Shown piece by piece: positions 1 through 12,610 of a stretch of DNA of 64,000 nucleotides (position 1 is its first letter; every line of letters starts with the position of its first letter). The translations under genes were made by a program, and so were the position numbers. Source of the stretch: Ampullaceana balthica (lineage: Eukaryota > Mollusca > Gastropoda > Lymnaeidae); the NCBI GenBank assembly GCA_944989445.1, contig CALYLW010000346.1, positions 1,141,353 to 1,205,352 on the forward strand, read 5' to 3'. Under the pieces are notes generated by a model that saw only the letters and a program-made list of their open reading frames with translations, ran no database searches and was not told the DNA's origin.

Positions 1-720
1 CTTTGATGGCCCGTGACTGAGTACAGATAGATACAATTATCTCATGTAATCATCGATAGTTTGGTAGATAATTAAAAGCCAGACTCGTGAAGCCCTCGCG
101 AAAGGCCGGGTCCTGCTAACGATGAGCCAGTTGGGAGTTGGTGTGTGCAGGGATGAACAGCCAGCTAAAACACTACAAGGTGGCACCTAGACATGCAGGG
201 ACAGCTGCTGGTGTGGCACGTGCTACTGACAGGTCATCTTTCAATGACGTGTGTACCGCCTCGCCTTGACACAAAATTCACCCACGTGTGTAAAAAAGAT
301 AAACAACAGAACACAGTCAGTGTCACAATAATCCAAAGGAAACTTGAAACTGTAATCCTTTATTCCAATTGTAATCCGAAGCCAGTTCACTAGTCAAATG
401 TTAAACTAGCCACGATATAAACGCGAGAAAAGTCACTAGAGCCCTAGACCATCTGTGAAAGCAAAGTTTGGTGAGATTCGCACAGCGTCAAGCTGTTTGT
501 CAGTTTCTTTGGTCAAACCTCGACCGTCAACTCTGTGTCAGTTCCCCGTGTCAGTTACTTGGGCCTTCTTTCCCCACCCCCACCATTCCCGCCCTCCGTG
601 GTCGATGTTTACATCGCTGAGCACAAGGGACAATCGGCCAAACAGAGAGAATTATCACTGATGTACGACAGTGGGGAAGAATCGTCCGACATACACATAA
701 TAACTACGACGGTCGAGAGC
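1..720. other. Non-coding, no gene supported
   Basis: Short overlapping open frames occur at 193-393 and 455-723, but none has homology I recognise, flanking splice signals or a coding-like composition. I see no RNA gene or mobile-element terminus here. Confidence 0.5.
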
Positions 721-920
721 TAGATTCCAGACCACATACCGACATACGACATGACGGAGCTATATTCCAGACAACATACCAACATACGACATGAGGGAGC
801 TAAAGTCTAGACCACATACCAACATACGACATGAGGGAGCTAGAGTCTAGACTCTAGACCAATCACACAATCCAAAATACGACATGAGGTAGCTAGAGTC
901 AAGACCACATACCCATATTG
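721..920. repeat. 40-bp minisatellite, about 4.5 copies
   Basis: Three head-to-tail 40-bp units fill 721-840. Each contains the core ACATACGACATGA and ends in GGAGC. A fourth, expanded unit follows, with an internal TCTAGAC duplication, then a partial fifth. Unit phase is kept across 721, 761 and 801. No coding potential is evident. Confidence 0.8.
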
Positions 921-2487
921 AAATATAAATAATAAATATGTGATGTTTTCTTATCAGAATATATGTGATGTTTTGTAAGCTTGGGCTAATATCAAATAAG
1001 ATGGTATAACAACATTTTCATGACAACAAAGAGAACCAGGGGTGAAGTTAACTCCCCTTGGAATGCTTACACAACAATTAGTAACCCAACACCAGTTCAA
1101 CAACAACATCCCTGATAACAAAACTAGAACAGTTTCAAATGCTATAGATCTCCTACGATAAGCGATTTTTTACATATTAATTTTTAAAAATATATATTTG
1201 TCTACTTAATACTTCAAACAACAGCCGCATGTAATATTTAATACTCTGCAATTATAATTTGAGATCCGTTTATAAACCAGAGCAGTTAAGTGATATTTTA
1301 AAATTCTCTCTACCTCACTGATCGTGTGCCAGTCCTAGTGAAATTTCAGTGTATCTTCAATTGACCGTGACAACGTTCAACTGACAGTGACAATGTTCAA
1401 CTGACCGTGACAATGTCAGTGTCCATTCTGACATCCCATAACCGACAACTTTAACGGTAAAACTTTCTTAAAGCAGAGGTATGCCCACGCTGGCCTAGCC
1501 CTGAAGACATGAACCACTATGGACTTAAATATGGGTCGCCCGTAAGTGTGACACACTCGCTGCACGGCCAGGCAGGTGGGGGGATATGCTAACCAACTAC
1601 ATAGAGTACCTATCGTGGGAACAAGAGACGGCTGGCTTCAGGTTACCACAGCGTGTCTTCAGCCGAGATTATTGGCCGGGGGCGCGGGGGGAGGGGGTAT
1701 TTTAGGAGATTTGAAATAATTTTTGGATGTTTAAAAACCTATAATTAAAAGAGAATTGGGGGGGGGGCCTTCCTTATGCAATTCGTTGGACCCCAAGTTT
1801 GTTCAAAATAAAATATGAAAAAAAGTGGATTAACAGCTGAAAACTAAAATGTTAATTCAATATATCCCACTTGTCCCAGATTTAACAATTTGAAATATGT
1901 CAAGTATCGTACATCCATAAATCGCTGTTTAAGTTTCCCAACGAAATAAAAACATGTGGATCAATCATTGTGTAACAATTAAACTAATTTAGTCCCTAAC
2001 AATTTTACACGAGAAAGTGGACAATTCAATGTCGCTGTGATAGTATGTCATTAAATGGAAATACAACTGTATTGGACTTGCACTAAGTAGTCGGTATATG
2101 TCCTAATATGTGCCCCACTCTGGTATACAATAAATGAGGGCATGTGAGTCTATAGAAAAAAAGGTTTTTGTGCATGTTGCTAAGTGGAGGACACGTCACC
2201 GCGGTGATGTGACTGGAGACATTCAATGGAGGGGTGGGGCCCAACAGTCACGACTTCCGGCCCACTCCAAGATAACAAACAACTACGTCGTCATATGGAC
2301 TGTATACAGATGTCCAAAAAGATCGTTATGCAAATATTTATGTAAAAATACTTTCTAATAAAACGTGCAGCACGTAGACAACACTTGAAAGTCTTGAAAA
2401 GCATGATTATCATGAACACCCAACGAAACAAAGTTATGAATTCAAAATATTTTATGTGTCCCCGTTCCATGAATAATGCATTGTGAG
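921..2487. other. Non-coding stretch with a small 20-bp repeat
   Basis: No gene or mobile-element end recognised. It holds a three-copy 20-bp direct repeat at about 1356-1415 (core TTCAACTGACCGTGACAATG, minor variants) and guanine-rich runs near 1677-1700 and 1758-1768. The frame at 2134-2358 has no support beyond being open. Confidence 0.5.
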
Positions 2488-3076
2488 AAATGTTTAATGT
2501 ACTTCTGTTCATGTAGTGTATCTTTCATGAAATGTTTAATGTACTTCTGTTCATGTAGTGCATCTTTCATGAAATGTTTAATGTACTTCTGTTCATGTAG
2601 TGCATCTTTCATGAAATGTTTAATGTACTTCTGTTCATGTAGTGTATCTTTCATGAAATGTTTAATGTACTTCTGTTCATGTAGTGTATCTTTCATGAAA
2701 TGTTTAATGTACTTCTGTTCATGTAGTGCATCTTTCATGAAATGTTTAATGTACTTCTGTTCATGTAGTGCATCTTTCATGAAATGTTTAATGTACTTCT
2801 GTTCATGTAGTGTATCTTTCATGAAATGTTTAATGTACTTCTGTTCATGTAGTGTATCTTTCATGAAATGTTTAATGTACTTCTGTTCATGTAGTGTATC
2901 TTTCATGAAATGTTTAATGTACTTCTGTTCATGTAGTGTATCTTTCATGAAATGTTTAATGTACTTCTGTTCATGTAGTGCATCTTTCATGAAATGTTTA
3001 ATGTACTTCTGTTCATGTAGTGTATCTTTCATGAAATGTTTAATGTACTTCTGTTCATGTAGTGTATCTTTCATGA
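2488..3076. repeat. 42-bp minisatellite, 14 copies, open on both strands
   Basis: Fourteen nearly identical 42-bp units. Because 42 is a multiple of three, a frame stays open across the array on each strand. The plus frame repeats a 14-residue unit beginning MKCLMYFCSCS, and the minus frame repeats MKDTLHEQKYIKHF. The only regular variation is one T/C site, giving Val or Ala (plus) and Thr or Ala (minus). The order along the plus strand is V A A V V A A V V V V A V V. Near-identity suggests recent expansion or gene conversion. Frames flanking the array give no recognisable protein, so I treat it as a repeat, not a gene. Confidence 0.92.
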
Positions 3077-5122
3077 AAAGTATTCTTTATAAAGAATTAA
3101 AAAAAATTAATATTGTAACATTTAAATTTTGATCTTAAAAGTATAAGAAACAAAACAAAAAATTATTAAATCCAAAGGGAAATATTTAAATCGGTAAACA
3201 ATTGAAGAAAATCGTTAGCCAACCCACCCTACCCCTCATCAAAGCCGACGCTGTCTACCACAATAGATCCGGTCAACCACACTAGACGCTGTCTACCACT
3301 ACAGACCGGGGGGAAATGACTAACTGAATGCTACCCCTGCGCACACCCACATGTTCGGTTTACCTGTTACTGACACACACCGGTTTAAAACTATTACCAC
3401 ACCGGTATAAAACTATTACCATAGCGGTATAAAACTATTACCTGACCTCCTCTGGATTCACCTGTTATTTTATATACTTTAAAGTAAACAACAACGCCAC
3501 AAGTTAAAGTTTTATATCCCGTAATTTCTAACAAGAGCTTTCAATTGGCTGTCCAAAGTGTTGAGATAAAGAACACGTACATAAATGGCCGTAGGCTAGA
3601 AAGTGTTCAATGTGCTAAACTCCTAGGGTTTCTTCTAGAAAAAAATATGGGGTTCCTCTTTGCGCTAGCTAAAATAAAAACTAGGAATGGTGTTAGCAAT
3701 CTGGTCATAAATAGCTGATAACAACAGGATATCACATCCATAAAATATATTATCTATTTTTGGAACGATTGATTGAATGGCATCACATAATTAAATTCGT
3801 CTACATATCTTAAAAAAACCAAACGCTAACACTAACACGGATTGTACTTAATAAGCTGTGGCCGCGTGATACATGACAATAGATTTAAGGTACAAGTTCA
3901 AATACAATGGTGTGTGTGGACATAGAATATGTTGGCATGAACCAAGCTCAGACTCAGACTTTAAATTCAAACCAACATGATACGACTCTCACCTCATCGC
4001 CAGCAACAAACGTTTCAATGTATAGACTATAGATGAGAGTTGTTAGTCCCGGCTGAAAACAATCTCTTCGAACCACTCATAATACTGGTATTCTGAAGCA
4101 CGGCCTAGTTTGTAATGACCGGAGGGGAAACAACGGTAAACCCCCAAGCTAACCAACCACACCTGGTATGACCTCGTTACACAGCTGTTCTAACAGGTAA
4201 GGCTTGATAACATACGAGTTATTTGATGATGTTACATCCACATATGAAAGGTAAATTAAACCAAACCGCAATACAGACTTTTAATTAAATTAAGTCTTAA
4301 AAATGTACACGTATTAAATCTTGCTGTTTAAACTTCTCTAACAACATTTAACATGAATACGCATACAAAATTATCAAAGTCTGTTTCTTGACTTGAAGCC
4401 GGAAATACAATTTAATTATATCGTCTTTTATATACATGTACTTCAAGAATGTTATTTGTTTCTAAGTTTGTATACTTTTAAGTACTAAAGAACTACGGAC
4501 GGTTACCTTACAAACGGTAGTAGTGAATTAATTTTTAAAAGTTACTAGTCCACATGTAATAGTGGCACAATCGCTAAAAATAACGACTCCTTTATTTGAC
4601 CATGTGATTGAGACTGCATCTCACTGTGACACCTCTGAACTAAAAACAACACAGTTGATAGGCTTAGGTCCCCATCACATGACTGACCCACTAACTGACT
4701 CGTATACCTACCCCCACCCCTCAAATATGGTGTGTTGTGTCACATGTACGGGTCTGGGTCCCACACTCGTGTTACCCCGATGGTAGCATTCCTCATTCAC
4801 TCCTACAACGTTGACTGCATTCCTCGGTTATTATGGCCATTCACTGGTAGGAGCTGTAGCCTACACCATCACACAGCAAGGAGGTCAGGGTAATAAACGG
4901 ATGGGCGTGGGGTGTGCGGATGGTGTTGGATTGGGCGAGATTCAGAGTTTTCCCAAAAGCCATAGGGAACAGGGAAGGGGGGGGGGTTGGAGGGAGGCGT
5001 CCAGTTAGGTCAAACATGATAATTTGTTGTCAGTTAACGTCACACCCAACATGCCAGTAACATACCACATTAACATAATTAATTATGCATAACTTCAGAC
5101 ATGGCTGGCAGTCATGTGGCAT
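3077..5122. other. Non-coding stretch with a 22-bp triplet repeat
   Basis: No gene recognised. Three 22-bp direct repeats lie at about 3380-3445 (core CGGTATAAAACTATTACC). Short open frames at 4562-4786 and 4811-5008 have no recognisable product or splice context. Confidence 0.5.
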
Positions 5123-5800
5123 GTCAGGTAAGTAAATTATCTACCTGTGGCATGTACGCTGTCAGGTAGGTAAACTACCTGTGAGCTGTACAATGTCAGG
5201 TAAGAAAACTACATGTGGCATGTACGATGCCAGGTAAGTAAACTTCCTGTGGCATGTATCATGTCAGGTAAGTAAACTACATGTGGCATGTACAATGTCA
5301 GGTAAGTATACTACATGTTGCATGTATGATGTCAGGTAAGTAAGTAAACTACCTGTGGCATGTACAATTTCAGGTAAGTAAACTGCCTGTGGCATGTAAA
5401 ATGTCAGGTAAGTAAACTACATGTGGCATGTACGATGCCAGGTAAGTAAACTTCCTGTGGCATGCAAAATGTCAGGTAAGTAAACTACATGTGGCATGTA
5501 ACATGTCAGGTAAGTAAACTACATGTGGCATGTAAAATGTCAGGTAAGTAAACTACACGTGGCATGTAAAATGTCAGGTAAGTAAACTACATGTGGCATG
5601 TAAAATGGCAGGTAAGTAAACTACATGTGGCATGTAAAATGTCAGGTAAGTAAACTACCTGTGGCATGTACAATGTCAGGTAAGTAAACTACCTGTGGCA
5701 TGTACAATGTCAGGTAAGTAAACTACATGTGGTATAGACAATGTCAGATTAATAAACTACATGTGGCATAGAGAATGTCAGATTAATAAACTACATGTCA
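5123..5800. repeat. 34-bp minisatellite carrying splice-donor consensus
   Basis: About 20 head-to-tail units of mostly 34 bp, with the form GTCAGGTAAGTAAACTACAT followed by GTGGCATGTAAAAT. Sixteen units contain the exact 9-mer CAGGTAAGT, the metazoan 5' splice-site consensus, on the plus strand. The first copies (5123-5230) and last two copies (5742-5800) are the most diverged, as expected for an array homogenised from the centre. One unit near 5333-5345 has an extra AAGT duplication. Confidence 0.9.
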
Positions 5801-8800
5801 GTTTACCTTCTGGATAGAGCGCCAATAAAAAATAGAACAGAAATAATAATTATTCCCCATGTTGAACACACCCCATGCAGTGTTAAAATTAAAAGGGGGG
5901 GGTAGGTGTAAGAGATGGAAGAGCCATCAAGCGATGGCAAGCATGTCATTAATTGCTAAAAAGAATTTAGCCGGAAAGAGCATATTTGTTGTCATATCTA
6001 AGCTTGCTGGCAAGGAATGTCTCGAAACCAGCGACACCATTGTAGGGCACAAAAATCACGGGGAAAAGTCCCAAGAAAATGTCAGAATATATCATACTTT
6101 CAACATCACATATTGTCCCGTTTGGGGATGGGGCGTGTGGTTTTAAACGTTTTTTTTAATGTTCAGTAACCCTTGACTTATAAATATATGTATCTATATA
6201 TATGTTTGGCCTCCAGTACAAGTAGACATAATCTTAGTTAAAAACTGAAAGTAACTTTTGCAGGATTTCTAATAGCTGTACTAATATGTATTGCAAATTT
6301 AAATACGTATGCGTTCGTATGACAGATCAAGGATATACCGTATACCAAATTCAAATCACCAAATTCAACTCACCAAATTCAACTTATAAATGACCAGCTA
6401 AGCTATAATTAATGACTAGTTAATAATTTAATAATGAAAATAATATAATAAATAGAAAAATGTAGTTATATTCATTGGCTTATCTCCCTTAAAATTAGTT
6501 TAATGTCCATTTTTTTAAATCTCACTTGAAAATTATTTCTAAAAAAATTCTTTAGCAACTCCCATTGTTTCTATCATGAACTCTTTGAATATAATTTTAA
6601 ACACTGACTACCAACTGCATGAATGTGTGGCGTATGGATCTAGTCTTGACAAACTTAGTAACGAAACACTAGAGATGGGGAAACTTGTGAAATTCAATGT
6701 TCTAAACATTGCCACCACATCTTCTTACCAAATTTCACACGACTGCAACAATGGACCTATGCGAGTGTGTTGCGCCAAAGAGGCCGTTCTCTTGTTGAAC
6801 TGGCCAATCCTATTAAATCCTATTTAACTAAAATGACAAAAGATGACAAGACAAGATGACTAAATAACAGAATCCGGTGGTCATTCGCACGTGTCGGTCT
6901 CTCGTCACTACCTCAACAGTACAATCTATCACTGGTCACTCGCATGTGTTGGACTGTTGTCTTTACCCCAATCTCACAATTGTCTACCACTGGGGTCCGG
7001 GTGGTCACACGCATGTGTTGGACTCTACAATTATTGTCAACGGAGAAAGTTTCAGGGCTGCCAAAGCTGAGGGCAGGCCACGCATGTATATGTGGAACAT
7101 AACGAAGAATAACATGGAAAAATGTGGCATTCATCGTTTGTGTCGAGGCCACGAAGCTGTTATTCGGTGTCAATGGAGTTTGTCATTCCTCAGACCGGAA
7201 AACGTCATTTCTCATTATGTAATGTTACTATTTTTAGACAAAGTTATTATTTTTTTCAACATAAAAACATAAAAATGTTTAGCATAATAACTTTGTAAGT
7301 TCTTGTCTCTACACTGACTCAAATTAACACACATGTACAGATAAGCCCTCAAACAATACACGGATTTTTAACTAACATCTTAGTCTTAGGCTCAATGAAA
7401 TTGCTCCATCTGAATACTCCGGATACTTTCAGAACACGTGACTTCATTAACACATCACTTTCTATTCTATACCTACACCTTGATAACTTATCGACACAAT
7501 CGTTCTTAAAAACAACCATCACATCCAAAGATTGTAACAGATCGAATGTTTATATCAGATCGATTGTACCGCATCAACTGTTATCACATGTATAACCAAC
7601 CATCACAGAAGCAACATGCATTGTTTATAATATTTCAACACGCAGTATTAACATTTCACTGCGATCGTATCAGTACCACACCACGAAAGACAACTCTGTG
7701 TTGTGACCAAGTTAACGCCATCGTCTCGAGTGGTATATCCCTGTTTACCCCGCCCCTCAGAGCTACACGCCAGACAGTAGATTGGCGACTGATTAGTCCC
7801 TAGGTGCGACCAGCTATTGGGCGTACCGTTAACTGTCAACCCATTGCTCCCTTCACACTCACGGATGTTTGAGTGACCCCTCACAGGAGCAGCCCTGAAT
7901 ATAATAAATACCAGGAGAAACCAAACATTTATGTGTTTTTTGAACTGACCTGACATTTCGAGCCAGGAGCAACCAAGCGATGCACATTTAACATACACCA
8001 CCTTCCTTACGGTAAACATAATAATGACATTCTCAGTTACGCTAATCTGTGTAAACTTATTTATTATGGACCCATCCTAACTTTATTATAACATATCGAG
8101 TGGACAGTCTAGTCTGGTTGAAGTGAACAAAGTAGCCTAAATAGGGAAGTAAGTCTTTGAAGAAATCAGTTGTTTTTTTTTAATTTTAATTTTAAATGAA
8201 CTAGACCATTCAAAATTTTAATGCAAGTGTTCATGTTAAAAGTAGACGAAATATCTAAACATACCGGCATCATACACCCCTATTTATGTCCACTAATATC
8301 ACAGACAATCAGATATCTACTGGTGTACTATTAAGATTAGTACTGTTAGTAACACATTAGTGATGTCCACGATTAGCACACACATCACATCTATAAATCT
8401 ACTGGTGTTACTGGCACATGGTATGTCCTAAAGGAATGACAGCACGCTGATGTGTATAACCGAAGCTGGCCATGTGTACAGCCCCACAGCCACGGCTGAG
8501 AGTTAGACGTTGTGGCGGTATGAATGAATGAATCCAGGCCTCAACTCTAAGTCTAAGGCTATCACCACCTTTACCCCCCCCCCAACTCAGCTAACATTTC
8601 ACTGTTACTGTTATGTAGGAGACTTTCAAAAACGTCTCAGCTGATAATACCGCGTACACACGTGTCGTTATATTCACCTCAAAAATGATTAAGACTACAA
8701 ATCAGATAGATTATCTCCGAGTGTATAAGTAAATCCTAATTGAAATACACAGACTCCCTGAGCACGGCCACTTCTGTCTGCGTTCCTGGCTGTGTAGGGG

Positions 8801-8971
8801 CGGGTGGGGAGAGAGAGGGGGGAGGACTGCCCCTCCCACCATGACGACTATCACACAGAAGCCCTTTTATCTCCTGGCCCGGGTCAGGAATGTGAGATGT
8901 ATCCTACAGCTGTACCCGCCTAGCGGTCTGAGGGGCACGGTCAGGCACACTTCATCCAACAACTACGGCCA
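5801..8971. other. Intergenic, no supported gene
   Basis: Several open frames occur (5859-6146, 6576-6827, 6877-7272 on plus; 7648-8019 on minus), but they overlap across frames and lack recognisable domains. Between 6880 and 7030 a phrase of the form GGTCACNCGCATGTGTTGGAC recurs three times imperfectly, so the 131-residue frame there is probably repeat-derived. A cytosine run lies at 8573-8583 and a G-rich segment at 8798-8824. Confidence 0.5.
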
Positions 8972-9645
8972 GTGCTAGCCGGTAGCCTTAAATCATGTGT
9001 AGCTCCGCAGGTTGGCCATGCAATCAGAGGCGTGGCAAATAGTGGTAGCCGGTAGCCTTAGATCACGTGTAGCTCCACAGGTGGGCCATGGAATCAGAGG
9101 CGTGGAAAATAGTGGTAGCCGGTAGCCTTAGATCATGTGTAGCTCCACAGGTTGGCCATGGAATCAGAGGCGTGGAAAATAGTGGTAGCCGGTAGCCTTA
9201 GATCATGTGTAGCTCCACAGGTGGGCCATGGAATCAGAGGCGTGGCAAATAGTGGTAGCCGGTAGCCTTAGATCATGTGTAGCTCCACAGGTTGGCCATG
9301 GAATCAGAGGCGTGGAAAATAGTGGTAGCCGGTAGCCGCCTTAGATCATGTGTGGCTCCACAGGTGGGCCATGGAATCAGAGGCGTGGAAAATAGTGGTA
9401 GCCGGTAGCCTTAGATCATGTGTAGCTCCACAGGTTGGCCATGGAATCAGAGGCGTGGCAAATAGTGGTAGCCGGTAGCCTTAGATCATGTGTAGCTCCA
9501 CAGGTCGGCCATGGAATCAGAGGCGTGGAAAATAGTTGTAGCCGGTAGCTTTCGTACATGTATAGTTCCACAGGTGGGTGATGGAATCAGAGGCGTGGAA
9601 AATAGTGGTTGCCGGTAGCCTTTGTACATGTGTAGACCCACGAGA
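8972..9645. repeat. 70-bp minisatellite, about 9.5 copies
   Basis: Head-to-tail copies of a 70-bp unit that opens GTGGTAGCCGGTAGCCTTAG and closes with GAATCAGAGGCGTGGAAAAT. Units start near 8972, 9043, 9113, 9183, 9253, 9323, 9396, 9466, 9536 and 9606. Copies alternate between GGTTGGCC and GGTGGGCC, hinting at a two-unit higher-order period. The last two copies are diverged. Confidence 0.88.
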
Positions 9646-9672
9646 TGGACCAAGATCAGAAAACTGGTTCAT

Positions 9673-9909
9673 GGTCATCCCATGACTCATGGCGTGGATT
9701 GTTAAGGGGCAATGGTCATCCCATGACTCATGGCGTGGATTGTTAAGGGGCAAAGGTCATCCAATGACTCATGGCGTGGATTGTTAAGGGGCAAAGGTCA
9801 TCCAATGACTCATGGCATGGATTGTTTAGGTGCACTGGTCATCCCATGACTCATGGCGTGGATTGTTTGGTGCACTGGTCATCCCATGACTCATAGCGTG
9901 GATTGTTTG
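9673..9909. repeat. 41-bp minisatellite, about 6 copies
   Basis: Six tandem units of about 41 bp, each starting GGTCATCCCATGACTCATGG and followed by CGTGGATTGTTAAGGGGCAA. The last two are slightly shorter. It lies just downstream of the 70-bp array but shares no unit sequence with it. Confidence 0.85.
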
Positions 9910-10857
9910 AAATAAAGTCGAGTGACGGGACCTAAGGTTGTACACACTTTCAAACGTGTTAATACTTTAGTGAGAGTAGAACTCCGTCAAAAACAACCCC
10001 GACACAAAAATGAAATATTGATCATGTACTTTAAATAAAGGTTGAGCGCACCCGTTAGCACCTGTGAGTAAATCAACTGTCTAACCCAGTCCAGGACTCA
10101 GTCCACTCTCAGTAGTGTCAGACATGTAGAGTTCTGTGGTTGGCCAGGAAGTAATGAACTTGAGCTTTCATCTCCTCCAATAATCACTCAATTACAAACA
10201 ACATATTTGAATAGATCAGTGAACCGGGTGGTAGCATTGGTCTCGTGTGATTGTCAGGCCTGGATTAACCTATAGGCAAACAAGGCACGTGCCTTGGGCA
10301 CCAAGCGTTTGGGGGGCACCACATGTCCCCAAGAAAAATTTGTATATTGTCCATAATCGACATGACGTTAGCAAATCGCAAATGTAATATTAAATCGAAC
10401 AGGGGCGGATCAAATGGAAGGCTGATTAGGCTAAAGCCAAGGGCCCCCAATGATTTAAGACTAGATTAAGGGATCCCAAACTTATTGATTTGTATAATAA
10501 AGTGGCTGGACAGGGCCCCAGGTGGAATTGCAGCCAGGGGCCCCGTGCAATCTTAATCCACCCCTGAAATCGCTTTTAAAGGGACAAATGAAAATTTTGG
10601 ATCTTTACAAAATTGAATTTTCTAGGGTTGCTGGAGTTGGTCAGTCCGTTTGATCCATTTTTAGCATCACACATTGCGAAATAAGGAAATTCTGGAAAAG
10701 TAAATCCTTCTTATGTATCCCAAACTATATGTGAAGAACTGATTAAAATTATGTCCCCAAAAGTCCATCAAGTCCATAGATGAAGTAAAGGCTTCCGGTT
10801 ATTTCCCGATATTGCACTTACAGATCAGTTAAGCGTTGTTCTTCCGATATGTGGTAG

Positions 10858-12115
10858 ATGCGTCCATTGAGCGTTTTTTTACTTTCTTGGAGCTGCAAAG
10901 TCACACCGGTGAAGGTATGGCTAAGCAAGAGTTGCTGTACTAAGTACTTACATGAAGTTTGCAACATTGATTTTGCGAAATGCAGAGGTCAGTCCCGGAC
11001 AACGCAGCTAATATGTCTTGGTATTACAAGGACATGCAGAACAAAATTCTAGAGGAAAATTAGTTCTCTATCTACATACCCTGTGCTACCCATTCACTAA
11101 ATCTGGTAGGCAGAAGAGCCGTTGACTCTTCTTTAGAGGCAGTAAACCTCTTCCATACAGTGCAACTGATCGATACTTTTTTCTCAGCTTCAACCAACAG
11201 ATGGAAGATTCTGAAAAGATGCTTTGTGAATTGAACGCTGGTAAACTCTCTTTCCGATACCAGATGGGAAGCACATGCTGTTGGAACTAAAGCTATTCTA
11301 AAGTCTCATCCTCAGATTATAGAAGTGTTAGAGTGTTTCCACTAAGACCTGTCACAGAATGGGGACACCAGAAGAGATGCAGACAAAAATTGCAAAGAAG
11401 ATACAAGAATTAGAAGTTGCTCTCACGCGTGTCTTTTGAGAAGAATTCTTAATTTTCACAGATTCAGTCAAGCTCTACAAAATGAGCACGTGAACTTGAA
11501 AACGTGTGCTGATTTGTATTCTTCACTAGCAGATCACTTGCATGAAAAACAGTGGTCATTGATGGTGATGCCCCTGATGTATCTCTGAAAGCCAGAGACA
11601 AATTTCGTATATTTGCTTTTTACGCCATTGTTGACAAACTTGAGACAGAGATGGGTAGATGAGGATAGGTATATAATGATATAGGAGTTAGATTTTCTTG
11701 TCTGGTCGATGTACCACAAACATCTCAGTGTTATATAGGACTAATAAATGCTTATCCTGAAGATCTGAACAATAATTTATATACTGAACTACAAAAGTTA
11801 CACTCATATATTCGCCACAAGTATCATGCAACAAAATCTGAAAACAACACGTTGAGTCCTGCAGAATTATACATAGTAACAGAGACAACATCCAGTTTCC
11901 TTTTCCAGTGTAGAAATTGACTTGCGCATATTTTTAACATGTTTACGAACGTTTTAACTGTGCGCTCTTTTTCTCAGTTAAAACGTACACAAAATCCAAG
12001 TAGATCGATAACGAAATAAGAATGGCTTGATTCCTTATCTTTGCTGATGATTGAGACAGTCATTTTGCGTAAAATTAACTTTGATGATGTACTTTGCCAG
12101 AAGTAAATCTAGAAT
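10858..12115 (+). pseudogene. hAT transposase remnant (ZMYM1-like type)
   Basis: Joined by eye across frameshifts and stops, the plus-strand frames show typical hAT transposase pieces in order: a DNAANM segment near 10998, a THSLNLVGR segment near 11085, an RWEAH-like segment near 11260, and the C-terminal dimerisation region (SFSQLK near 11970, INFDDV near 12077). These match the TTF-type/ZMYM1-like hAT transposases known in animal genomes. Multiple stops and frame changes make it non-functional. It lies entirely inside the 10255-12602 element. Confidence 0.75.
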
Positions 12116-12286
12116 AAAGAACTGTAAAATGTAAAGGTTTGCTTTCTCTGACTTTCTCATCAATTAAAAAAAGGTACAGTATGTTTGACTATTATTATTA
12201 CAAAATCAATTAAATATTAATTTTAATACAGAAATAACTTATCGTAGGTTTTATTAGAGTTCTACTAGTATAAACATATGTGTTAA

Positions 12287-12466
12287 CAGCGGCGTCACTA
12301 GGGTGGGTATCATCCAGTTCGGTAGGTCATGGTGTCACCCCCTCACAACTTACCCCATAGACCTCCTCCGAGTATGCCAATGCCAAATAACGAGACATAC
12401 AGAATTTTACCCTTTGGTGTCACCCGGTGCAGTCCACACCTCCCGAAATCCCTTGTGACGCCCATG
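12287..12466. mobile_element. Small hAT-like MITE, 180 bp, nested
   Basis: Inverted ends CAGCGGCGTCACTAGGG and CCCTTGTGACGCCCATG (13 of 17 paired) with near-perfect flanks TGTGTTAA / TGAGTTAA (7 of 8). It lies within the 3' part of the 10255-12602 hAT, downstream of the transposase remnant. The 71-bp element at 57384-57454 has the same terminal core, GGCGTCACT. Confidence 0.7.
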
Positions 12467-12610
12467 TGAGTTAACAACTGTTTTGTTTGTTAGTTGGTTT
12501 CCTTAATATTGAACATACCAGCGGTCAGTGGGGGATCGGGGCAGAAGGGGGCACCCATGTGGGTTTGTGCCTCGTGCACCAAGATGGCTTAATCCGGCCC
12601 TGGTGATTGT

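Larger units (their letters stand above)
10255..12602 (+). mobile_element. hAT DNA transposon, decayed, 2.35 kb
   Basis: The element begins CAGGCCTGGATTAACC and ends in the imperfect inverse GGCTTAATCCGGCCCTG. It is flanked by a perfect 8-bp target duplication, GTGATTGT, at 10247-10254 and 12603-12610. CAG...CTG termini with an 8-bp duplication are diagnostic of the hAT superfamily. It encloses a broken transposase on the plus strand and a smaller MITE at 12287-12466. The terminal G/C-rich inverted segments resemble the ends of the other hAT elements in this window. Confidence 0.93.

Noticed and set aside
2442..3132. Long open frames of 210 and 218 residues on opposite strands
   Set aside because: Both are made of the 42-bp minisatellite; no homology, no splice signals, and the frame is open only because the unit is a multiple of three without stops.
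5123..5800. CRISPR-like regular spacing
   Set aside because: Same reason: unit and 'spacer' are one repeated 34-bp sequence.
6877..7272. 131-residue plus-strand open frame
   Set aside because: Overlaps an 86-residue frame on the other strand and contains a recurring GGTCACNCGCATGTGTTGG phrase; no domain or signal recognised.
7648..8019. 123-residue minus-strand frame with a signal-peptide-like stretch (INVWFLLVFIIFRAAPVRG)
   Set aside because: Nothing else supports a gene: no recognisable family, no splice or promoter context, and an overlapping plus-strand frame. Kept here in case transcripts appear.
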